This document shows positions 1-5,082 of a stretch of DNA of 7,370 nucleotides, one piece after another; the first letter of the stretch is position 1, and every line of letters begins with the position of its first letter. The stretch comes from Verrucomicrobiota bacterium (GTDB taxonomy: Bacteria; Verrucomicrobiota; Verrucomicrobiia; Opitutales; UBA953). Below the pieces are notes generated by a model. The model saw only the letters and a program-made list of their open reading frames with translations. It did no database searches and was not told the DNA's origin. The stretch is from NCBI GenBank assembly GCA_009924535.1, contig RFRI01000059.1, positions 1 through 7,370 of the forward strand. The letters run 5' to 3'. A program made the position numbers and the translations under genes.

Positions 1-582
1 GCCCAGATGGTGCCCATGGCCATGAACGACGACGAGTGGATCGCCGCCGTGACCTCTTATGTCCGCAATTCCTTCGGCAACAAGGGTGCGGTCATCTTCC
101 CGAAGGACGTCGCCCGTATCCGTCAGGAACTGAAGGGCGTCACCGCCCCGTGGACGCAGGAGACCTTGCAGGCTTCGCTGCCTCCGATCGTCAAGGGTGA
201 GAAGGAATGGAAGGTCTCGGCGAGCGACCAGGCTGACACGGCCCAGAACGGTTGCGACGGCGATGGCAAGACGCGCTGGGAGACCAAGTCCGACCAGAAG
301 AAGGGCATGTGGTATCAGATCGAGCTGCCTTCCGCCCAGACCATCGCCGGCGTCCGTCTTGACGCCGCCGGTCGTCCCAGCGCCTTCCCCAAGAACTTCA
401 AGGTCGAGGGTTCCGTCGATGGAAAGAAGTGGTTCCCGCTCGGCTCCAGCCACGGGCTCTACTCGCTCTCCGAAGCCTACTTCGACGCCAAGCAGGCGAA
501 GTTCGTGAAGATCACGCTGACCGACGCCACCAAGGGTCAGCCTTGGGCGATCCAAGAGGTGCAGCTCGTCGCGCAGAAGTAA
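1..582 (+). CDS. C-terminal part of a c-type cytochrome protein with a discoidin (F5/8C) domain; 5' end outside the window
   Basis: The frame is open from base 1, so the N-terminus and any CxxCH haem site are missing. Residues 1-45 resemble the end of a class I cytochrome c domain of PVC-group haem proteins: a Met/Pro-rich stretch (M3, P5, M6, M8) that could supply the axial Met, then D-D-E-W and A-A-V-x-S-Y-V-R-N-S-F-G-N, a typical closing helix. Residues of about 68-190 look like an F5/8 type C (discoidin, galactose-binding-like) fold: D-G-D-G-K-T-R-W, then a W-Y-Q-I-E-L-P strand, V-R-L-D, and E-G-S-V-D-G-K-K-W. Such proteins are usually exported. The family role is periplasmic electron transfer from sugar or alcohol dehydrogenation, with the discoidin domain possibly binding glycan; that role is inferred here. 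The gene ends at TAA and is followed by a strong terminator. The ATG codons near base 7 are internal, not the true start. Confidence 0.8.
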   Translation, partial: AQMVPMAMNDDEWIAAVTSYVRNSFGNKGAVIFPKDVARIRQELKGVTAPWTQETLQASLPPIVKGEKEWKVSASDQADTAQNGCDGDGKTRWETKSDQKKGMWYQIELPSAQTIAGVRLDAAGRPSAFPKNFKVEGSVDGKKWFPLGSSHGLYSLSEAYFDAKQAKFVKITLTDATKGQPWAIQEVQLVAQK

Positions 583-602
583 GCCTGACGCATTCTCCGT
601 TC

Positions 603-634
603 GACAGGGCGACTTCGGTCGCCCTGTCTTGTTT
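603..634 (+). terminator. Rho-independent terminator with UUCG tetraloop
   Basis: A perfect 11-bp stem (603-613 with 618-628) is capped by the very stable C(UUCG)G tetraloop and followed by TTGTTT. It lies 20 bp after the stop of the cytochrome/discoidin gene. It also ends only 7 nt (after the stem) before the ATG of the next gene. Confidence 0.88.
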
Positions 635-641
635 ATCGACC

Positions 642-1031
642 ATGACTCCCGTTCAGCGCGAGCAGTTCAAGCAGGCCGTCTTCCGGTTCGAACCTTTACC
701 GAGGGACTGGCCGGAGGCTTTCGCGATCATCACCGCCTATGATCCGGATGGGCTCTCGACGACGTCCGAACGGAATATCGCCGCCGATGTCGCCTTGGAG
801 TCCGAACTGAGGGCCGCGGGCTATCGTCTGCATCGGATCACCGGAGGCTCGGCCGATGGGGTTCACCTTGAGCCTGGCTGGGGCGTACCGATCGGGCTAC
901 CCGGCGCGGTCGAATTCGGGCGGCGCTATCGCCAGCTCGCGATTTTCCATGTGCAGGGCGGGGTGGTCTCGTTGGTGGATTGCGACGACGGGTCGGCCGA
1001 GGTCCTGAAACGGCCGTTCCAGGCCGTCTGA
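642..1031 (+). CDS. DUF3293 domain-containing protein
   Basis: This is a 129-aa soluble protein with no signal peptide or membrane segment. It matches the DUF3293 family by its sequence order: an F-x-x-x-P-L-P-R-D-W-P segment (about 16-24), A-I-I-T-A-Y-D-P-D-G (28-37), an E-R-N-I-A-A-D motif, a G-G-S-A-D-G region (68-73), and H75-L-E-P-G-W-G (75-81), which is the family's most recognisable segment. The family is small and has no established biochemical function, so none is given. The frame stays open upstream to 429, but that part overlaps the previous gene and its terminator and does not look like protein. ATG 642 directly precedes the conserved region. There is no Shine-Dalgarno sequence. 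It is co-directional with the thioredoxin-fold gene 60 bp downstream, with no terminator between them. Confidence 0.82.
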   Translation: MTPVQREQFKQAVFRFEPLPRDWPEAFAIITAYDPDGLSTTSERNIAADVALESELRAAGYRLHRITGGSADGVHLEPGWGVPIGLPGAVEFGRRYRQLAIFHVQGGVVSLVDCDDGSAEVLKRPFQAV

Positions 1032-1091
1032 CCATTTTCGGATTGGAACACCTCAGGTTTTCGGGACTCTAACCCGTAACCCCTTATCCCC

Positions 1092-2297
1092 ATGAAGAGC
1101 CTAATGTCCCTCCTCGCCGTCCTGGCCGCCGTCGTCGGCGTCCGCGCCGCCGACGCACCCGGTCTGGTCAACGGCAACCCGCCTGACATGCGCACGCTCA
1201 AGAGCGGTGACGCCGCTCCTGACTTCGAACTGCTGGGGACCGACGCCAAGAAACATAAGCTCGCCGAATACACCGGCGGTGAGGCGCTCGTCGTGCTCTT
1301 CACCTCCAACCACTGCCCGACCTCGCACAGCATCGAACGTCGCCTCCAGAAGTTCTACGAAGAATACAAGGGCAAGGGCGTGAAGCTCGTGGCGATCAAC
1401 CCCAACCACCCGGACGGCCTCAGCAAGGATGAGCTGGGTTATGGCGAGTTCGGCGACTCCTACGCGGAGATGAAGCCCTACGCCGAGAAGAACCATTGGA
1501 CCTTCGACTACCTGTATGACGGCGACACCCAGACCATCGCCCGCGCCTACGGCTGCCTCGCGACCCCGCACGTCTTCGTCTTCGATAAGAACCTCAAGCT
1601 CCGTTACCAGGGCCGCTTCGACGATTCCCGCTTCTACGACGACAGCACCGTGAAGTCCAAGGACTGCCAGAACGCCGTGGACGCCATCCTCGCCGGTAAG
1701 AAGGTCGAAGTCGAACTCACCAAGCCCATGGGCTGTTCGACCAAGTGGCGTGAGAAGAAGGCCCTGCATGACGCCAAGCATGAGGCCTGGGCCAAGACCC
1801 CGGTCAGCGTCGAACTGATCGACAAGGCCGGCATCGCCAAGCTCCGAGCTAATACTTCGAACAAGTATCGCGTCATCAACGTCTGGGCCACCTGGTGCGC
1901 CCCGTGCGTGAAGGAGTTCCCCGACCTCGTCGAGATCTCCCGCAAGTTCGACATGCGCGACTTCGAACTGATCTCCATCAGCCTTGATAAGCCCGAGGAC
2001 AAGGCCAAAGCCGAGGCGTTCCTCTTTAAGCAGGCCGCCGGCCTCAGCAAGAAGGTCGAAGCCTCCCTCAAGAAGGAAGGCCGCACGACCAACAGCTACC
2101 TCTTCGCCGGCAGCGGCGACGACCTCGCGGCCGTCCTCGACAAGGACATGCCCGGCCCCATCCCGCACACCATCGTCGTCGCTCCGGGCGGCGAGATCGT
2201 CTACCGCCACACCGGCGTCATCGACCGTGCCGAGACCGAGAACGCGATCCTCGACAAGATGAACCGCTTCTACTCTCCGGCCGCGCCGAAGAAGTAA
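1092..2297 (+). CDS. Exported two-domain thioredoxin-fold protein (Prx-like redoxin plus TlpA/ResA-type thioredoxin)
   Basis: This is a 401-aa protein. Residues 1-20 form a signal peptide (K2, hydrophobic core, V-R-A-A end), so the protein is probably periplasmic. Domain 1 (about 38-220) matches the PRX_like1/redoxin type: G-D-A-A-P-D-F, then N-H-C75-P-T-S78 where thioredoxins have CxxC, Y-L-Y-D, A-x-A-Y-G-C155-L-A-T-P, L-R-Y-Q-G-R-x-D-D-S, and a closing G-C215-S-T-K-W. Domain 2 (about 237-390) is a TlpA/ResA-like thioredoxin with W-A-T-W-C269-A-P-C272 and a putative cis-Pro at I357-P358. Domain 2 should do disulfide chemistry or deliver reductant. Domain 1 keeps the nucleophilic Cys but has Ser at the resolving position. 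Passing of electrons between the two domains is inference. No Shine-Dalgarno sequence precedes the ATG. The last six codons and the stop lie inside the 99-bp repeat. It converges on the aspartic protease gene and, nearer, on the inserted lipoprotein ORF. Confidence 0.88.
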   Translation: MKSLMSLLAVLAAVVGVRAADAPGLVNGNPPDMRTLKSGDAAPDFELLGTDAKKHKLAEYTGGEALVVLFTSNHCPTSHSIERRLQKFYEEYKGKGVKLVAINPNHPDGLSKDELGYGEFGDSYAEMKPYAEKNHWTFDYLYDGDTQTIARAYGCLATPHVFVFDKNLKLRYQGRFDDSRFYDDSTVKSKDCQNAVDAILAGKKVEVELTKPMGCSTKWREKKALHDAKHEAWAKTPVSVELIDKAGIAKLRANTSNKYRVINVWATWCAPCVKEFPDLVEISRKFDMRDFELISISLDKPEDKAKAEAFLFKQAAGLSKKVEASLKKEGRTTNSYLFAGSGDDLAAVLDKDMPGPIPHTIVVAPGGEIVYRHTGVIDRAETENAILDKMNRFYSPAAPKK

Positions 2298-2376
2298 GCC
2301 TTTCGTTGAAAGAGAAAGCCCCGGCCGCAGCGATGCGGACCGGGGCTTTTCGTTGGCCGTGCCTGCGGGCTCAGAC
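2278..2376 (+). repeat. 99-bp direct repeat, copy 1
   Basis: Base-for-base identical to 2905-3003 (offset 627). It holds the last six codons and stop of the thioredoxin-fold gene, the terminator hairpin, and bases equal to the final codon and stop of the downstream protease gene. After 2376 the sequence changes abruptly to lower-GC DNA. Confidence 0.97.
2315..2350. terminator. Bidirectional rho-independent terminator (copy 1)
   Basis: A 14-bp GC-rich stem (2315-2328 with 2335-2349, one bulged A at 2339) has the loop AGCGAT. It runs into TTTT on the plus strand and into TTTCTCTTT on the minus strand. It serves the thioredoxin-fold gene and would also stop minus-strand transcription coming from the lipoprotein ORF. 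Confidence 0.88.
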
Positions 2377-2792
2377 TTTATCATATCCTTCAAGGCCTCT
2401 GCGCGCTTACTAGGCTCTAGCCCAGAATATCGTTTGTCTCGAATGAAATTCGGATCCTTGTCGTAATAACCAACAGCCTTGGCCAAGGCGGATTTCTCTT
2501 CGTTTGGTAGATTTTCAGACCTGTAGATTGATGCAAGCCTGACCCAGGCATCGCCAGCTAGGATATTGTAGTTGTAGTAATGCAGGCCTTCGATTTCGGC
2601 CCTGTTGGCTTCGATTTCGGCGACATATGCTTCGAGGTTTTTTTTCGCGGTCGATCGATCGCATTCAAAGTATGCTATATACGCGTCAGTGCGTATTTCT
2701 TCATAGTATTTCGTACTCCTTCCGCAGCCGACTAGAAGAATCATGAGCATCAGGGCTGCTCCGCACAGGTGCATGCTCAACATGTATTTCAT
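2377..2792 (-). CDS. Small helical lipoprotein of unknown function, 3' end unresolved (possibly truncated)
   Basis: From ATG 2792 the product starts with a lipoprotein signal peptide: K2, a hydrophobic stretch, and lipobox L-V-G-C with the acylated Cys at residue 23, followed by G-R-S-T. The mature part (about 115 residues up to the insert boundary) is charged and predicted helical. It includes A-K-K-N-L-E-A-Y-V-A-E-I-E, G-D-A-W-V-R-L-A-S-I-Y-R and N-E-E-K-S-A-L-A-K-A, which is reminiscent of a TPR-like helical repeat. I do not recognise a named family. An in-frame GTG at 2810 is an alternative start that adds six residues; neither start has a Shine-Dalgarno sequence. There is no stop before the insert boundary. 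The frame continues through repeat copy 1 and on antisense to the thioredoxin gene as far as 1101, which cannot be native. The end given here is the insert boundary, not a stop codon. An A8 run lies at 2638-2645 on the coding strand. Confidence 0.55.
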
Positions 2793-2904
2793 GAGTGCTA
2801 AGTGTTTCACGTTTATTTTCCCGCAGGATAGTGAGTCCGCAAGCGTTTGAGCTGACTTTCTTCGATCTAGGACGCTTTTCGATCTGTTGCTCTCCGGTCG
2901 CCCA
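2377..2904. mobile_element. Putative inserted cassette between the two 99-bp repeats (nature unproven)
   Basis: By hand count this 528-bp segment is about 48% GC, against roughly 60% in the flanks. It interrupts what would otherwise be a normal convergent gene pair sharing one terminator. Its only coding content is a minus-strand lipoprotein ORF (2377-2792). The 112 bp upstream of that ORF hold no further gene; they contain an AT-rich patch (2811-2820) and two TTCGATCT words (2861-2868 and 2878-2885). No transposase, integrase or clear terminal inverted repeat is visible. It could be a cassette mobilised in trans, the product of recombination with a circular molecule, or a mis-assembly. Confidence 0.5.
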
Positions 2905-3003
2905 CGGCCGCGCCGAAGAAGTAAGCCTTTCGTTGAAAGAGAAAGCCCCGGCCGCAGCGATGCGGACCGGGGCTTTTCGTTGGCCGTGCCTGCGGGCTCA
3001 GAC
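2905..3003 (+). repeat. 99-bp direct repeat, copy 2
   Basis: Exact duplicate of 2278-2376. Its right end contains the authentic last codon and stop of the aspartic protease gene (2998-3003). Its left part repeats the thioredoxin-gene 3' end out of context. Confidence 0.97.
2942..2977. terminator. Bidirectional rho-independent terminator (copy 2)
   Basis: The same hairpin as at 2315-2350, carried in repeat copy 2. It lies about 20 bp downstream of the protease stop codon on the minus strand, so it terminates that gene and separates it from the lipoprotein ORF. Confidence 0.88.
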
Positions 3004-3675
3004 GATGATCGCGTCGATGTCGAGGGCGCGGAGGAACGGGCTCATCGGTACCGGAGAGACGCCGCCGCCGGGCGTGCTCGGGGCTTCGCCGACCTGTTCG
3101 AGCAGGTCATGTCCGGCCAGCGTGAAGGGCAGGACGTAGGACTGCGGGATTTCCATGTCGCCGAACATCGGGCTGAAGTCCTTGAAGCCGGCCTGAGGCT
3201 TGAGACCCGTGACAAATTTACGATCGGTCACGTAGCCGAACTGCGCACCCGTATCCCAGAGCACGCGGGCAGGGTGGCCGTTGAGCGTCACATGAAAGAG
3301 CGGGATGTCGGACATCGGCGCGAGTTCGTAGGGCTGGGCCTTGAAGCCCGCGGGCATCTCGTCGCCGGCCGTCAACGTGCGATGAGCGACGTCGAAGAGC
3401 AGGGTGGTCTGGGCGAGCAGGTCCATGCCCAGCAGCGCGTCGACCTGGGCGCCGATCTCGGCGGACAGCTTGTCGAACGTGAAGCCCATGTAGCCGCCCT
3501 TGTTCACGCCGTGGTTCTGGTTCTGCCAGGTCAAGCGACCGGAAGTCGAGGAACTGAAGGGGGCGCCCGTGTCGATCAAGGCCCGGCCTTCGGGAAGGTC
3601 GACGAACAGGTGACGGTTGAGGAGGTAGAGCTTATAGGTGCAGACCATGTGGGAATTGTGGGTTTTACGGGCCAT
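2998..3675 (-). CDS. Aspartic protease-like protein with two retropepsin-type DTGA motifs
   Basis: With ATG 3675 the product is 225 aa. The first lobe (about 13-105) has A-L-I-D35-T-G-A and ends in D-A-L-L-G-M-D-L-L followed by L-F-D, the usual layout of a bacterial retropepsin-like domain. The second lobe (about 124-225) has V-L-W-D141-T-G-A and a weaker C-terminal half. Retropepsins normally have one DTGA per chain and dimerise. Here both aspartates are in one chain, as in pepsins, so an intramolecular active site is possible but inferred. No signal peptide or membrane segment is seen, so it is probably cytoplasmic, and its substrate is unknown. The frame is open upstream to 3810, but that stretch covers the REPIN and promoter. 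ATG 3675 fits the promoter with a very short leader, and ATG 3648 is an alternative. Its stop lies in repeat copy 2. Confidence 0.78.
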   Translation of the reverse strand: MARKTHNSHMVCTYKLYLLNRHLFVDLPEGRALIDTGAPFSSSTSGRLTWQNQNHGVNKGGYMGFTFDKLSAEIGAQVDALLGMDLLAQTTLLFDVAHRTLTAGDEMPAGFKAQPYELAPMSDIPLFHVTLNGHPARVLWDTGAQFGYVTDRKFVTGLKPQAGFKDFSPMFGDMEIPQSYVLPFTLAGHDLLEQVGEAPSTPGGGVSPVPMSPFLRALDIDAIIV

Positions 3676-3692
3676 AGGCGGGATTGCTGACA

Positions 3693-3720
3693 GTTGTAGA
3701 TGGTAACAGTAAGATGTCAA
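3693..3720 (-). promoter_or_regulatory. Sigma70-type promoter of the aspartic protease gene
   Basis: On the minus strand a perfect TTGACA -35 (3715-3720) is followed after 16 bp by TACAAC (3693-3698; four of six matches to TATAAT). The expected start site leaves only about 10 nt before ATG 3675, so the leader is very short and there is no Shine-Dalgarno sequence. Confidence 0.6.
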
Positions 3721-3734
3721 GCGGTGTGTCTGCG

Positions 3735-3798
3735 GTAGGGCGGGACCGCGTCGCGACCTAGGGGTAAGGCATAGGACAGCACGTGGTGCTGTCCCTAC
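3735..3798. repeat. REPIN: two inverted GTAG-type REP hairpins
   Basis: On the plus strand GTAG (3735-3738) is followed by an imperfect hairpin (3739-3746 with 3750-3758, loop CGC). On the minus strand GTAG (complement of 3795-3798) is followed by a perfect 9-bp hairpin (3774-3782 with 3786-3794, 3-nt loop). The two half-sites are visibly related: GTAGGG, then a C/G-rich arm, ACCRCGT, and ending in CC. A tetranucleotide GTAG 5' of a small hairpin, in inverted pairs, is the known format of REPINs mobilised in trans by RAYT (Y1 HUH) transposases. No RAYT gene is in this window. Confidence 0.65.
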
Positions 3799-3817
3799 CT
3801 CGTTTAGCACCTGGGCA

Positions 3818-3852
3818 TAAAGAAGCCCCGGATCGGGTGATCCGGGGCTTCT
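3818..3852 (-). terminator. Rho-independent terminator of the minus-strand sugar operon
   Basis: A perfect 14-bp stem (3821-3834 with 3839-3852) has a 4-nt loop. On the minus strand the stem ends in CTTCT and is followed by TTA, a short U tract, 22 bp after the dehydrogenase stop. There is no T tract on the plus strand, so it acts for the minus-strand genes. Confidence 0.85.
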
Positions 3853-3873
3853 GAAAGGCGGCTGGAGGGCTTC

Positions 3874-5037
3874 TTAGGCCTTCTTGACCTTAACCCACTG
3901 CTTCGTCTTGGCGGACTCCAGGACGGCGTCGCAGACGTACTGGGTGCCGAGCGCGTGGCGGAAGTCCGGGTAGGCCTTGGGAGCCTTCGGATCGTCGAGG
4001 CTCTTGAGGAACTCGGCGAGGGCGTGGGTGAAGGAGTGTTCGTAGCCGAGGCAGAGACCCGGGACCCACCAGTTGCCGGCGTACGGATGGTCGCCGTCGG
4101 ACGTGTGGATGCTGGCCCAGCCACGACGATCGCCCGGGACGGAGTGATCGAAGTAGTTGAGGCGGTTGAGGTCGTGCAGGTCCCACTGGAGGGATTTCTT
4201 TTCGCCGTTGATCTCGAACGTGTAGAGCGCCTTGTGGCCACGCGCGTAGCGGGTGGATTCGAACTGGGCGATCGAGCCGTTCTCGAAGCGGCAGAGGAAG
4301 ATCGCGGCGTCGTCGATGGTGACGGCCTGCTTCTTGCCCGTGCCCGTATGGACGCGTTCCTTGATGAACGTCTCGGTGATCGCGGAGACCTCGGTGATGT
4401 CACCGTTGATCCAGCGGGCCGTGTCGATGCAGTGCGCGAGCAGGTCGCCCGTCACGCCGGAACCGGCGGCGGCGGCGTCGAGGCGCCAGAGACCCGCGCC
4501 GCCCTGGGGCAGCTCGGTGGAGATCGTCCAGTCCTGGAGGAAGTTGGCGCGGTAGTGGAACACGCGGCCCAGCTCGCCGGCGGCCACGATGTTCTTCGCG
4601 AGCGTCACGGCGGGGAGGAAGCGGTAGTTGTACCAGACGAGGTTCGGGAGGCCGGACTTCTCGACGGCGGCGACCATCTGCTCACCCTGGGCGCCGTTGA
4701 GGGCGAGGGGCTTTTCGCAGAGGATCATCTTGCCGTGCTTGATGCACTCCAGGGCGATCTCGGCGTGCGAGTCGTTCGGGGTGCAGATGTCGACGGCGTC
4801 GATGTCGGCGCGGGCGACCAGCTTGCGCCAGTCGGTTTCGTAGGAGGCGTAGCCCCACTTCTCGGCGAAGTCCTTGACCTTGGCTTCGTCGCGGCCGCAG
4901 ACGGCCTGGCGGACGATGTGGTGGCCGGCGGTCACCTTGTCCTTCGGGAAGAAGTGGCCGACCTGGGAGTAGGCGTTGGAGTGGGTACGGCCCATGAAGC
5001 CGTAACCGATGAGACCGATGCGAATGGCTTTAGACAT
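3874..5037 (-). CDS. Gfo/Idh/MocA family NAD(P)-dependent sugar dehydrogenase
   Basis: The product is 387 aa, a normal length for the family, and is cytosolic with no signal peptide. The N-terminal Rossmann domain (about 4-130) starts with I-G-L-I-G-Y-G-F-M-G-R-T-H (dinucleotide-binding GxGxxG at 11-16) and includes C-T-P-N-D-S-H (85-91) and C-E-K109-P-L-A. The C-terminal alpha/beta domain carries G-D198-L-L-A-H202-C-I-D205. K109, D198 and H202 correspond in spacing to the catalytic Lys/Asp/His of inositol-type dehydrogenases. The family oxidises or reduces a hydroxyl of a sugar, cyclitol or sugar derivative; the exact substrate is not readable. It is the last gene of a three-gene minus-strand operon, 45 bp after the epimerase gene, and is followed by a strong terminator. 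ATG 5037 directly precedes the Rossmann motif and has no Shine-Dalgarno sequence. Confidence 0.92.
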   Translation of the reverse strand: MSKAIRIGLIGYGFMGRTHSNAYSQVGHFFPKDKVTAGHHIVRQAVCGRDEAKVKDFAEKWGYASYETDWRKLVARADIDAVDICTPNDSHAEIALECIKHGKMILCEKPLALNGAQGEQMVAAVEKSGLPNLVWYNYRFLPAVTLAKNIVAAGELGRVFHYRANFLQDWTISTELPQGGAGLWRLDAAAAGSGVTGDLLAHCIDTARWINGDITEVSAITETFIKERVHTGTGKKQAVTIDDAAIFLCRFENGSIAQFESTRYARGHKALYTFEINGEKKSLQWDLHDLNRLNYFDHSVPGDRRGWASIHTSDGDHPYAGNWWVPGLCLGYEHSFTHALAEFLKSLDDPKAPKAYPDFRHALGTQYVCDAVLESAKTKQWVKVKKA

Positions 5038-5082
5038 GATATTAGGAGTAAGCGGTTGGCGGATAGCGGTTAGGTCAGGTGC

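Noticed and set aside
429..641. Upstream extension of the DUF3293 frame to an earlier ATG
   Set aside because: It overlaps the cytochrome/discoidin gene out of frame and crosses the terminator. Its Arg/Ala-rich composition is not protein-like, and the conserved region starts right after ATG 642.
1032..1091. Possible promoter before the thioredoxin-fold gene (TTGGAA with a downstream TCTAAC-like box)
   Set aside because: The spacing (about 19 bp) and hexamer matches are too weak to call; the gene may be co-transcribed with the DUF3293 gene.
1101..2376. Continuation of the minus-strand lipoprotein frame through the thioredoxin gene (about 425 further codons)
   Set aside because: It is the antisense shadow of a well supported gene. 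Its composition (runs of V, L, G, E, D) reflects GC-rich codon bias and it lies beyond a strong terminator.
2377..2904. Integron gene cassette or insertion sequence
   Set aside because: No attC-like site, no terminal inverted repeats and no transposase or integrase are visible. The 99-bp flanking duplication does not fit the short target duplications of insertion sequences.
2795..3139. Plus-strand 114-codon open frame crossing the insert boundary and repeat copy 2
   Set aside because: It joins non-coding insert sequence, a terminator and antisense of the protease; it has no protein-like features.
2887..3690. Plus-strand 267-codon open frame over repeat copy 2 and antisense to the protease
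   Set aside because: Shadow frame of the protease gene with no recognisable domain. Its start lies in the insert/repeat junction.
3676..3810. Upstream extension of the protease frame to an ATG at 3810
   Set aside because: It would translate through the REPIN and the TTGACA/TACAAC promoter; start 3675 fits the promoter and the domain start.
3955..5073. Plus-strand 372-codon open frame antisense to the Gfo/Idh/MocA gene
   Set aside because: Low-complexity V/G/E/D/R composition with no motif. The opposite strand encodes a protein with clear Rossmann and catalytic motifs.
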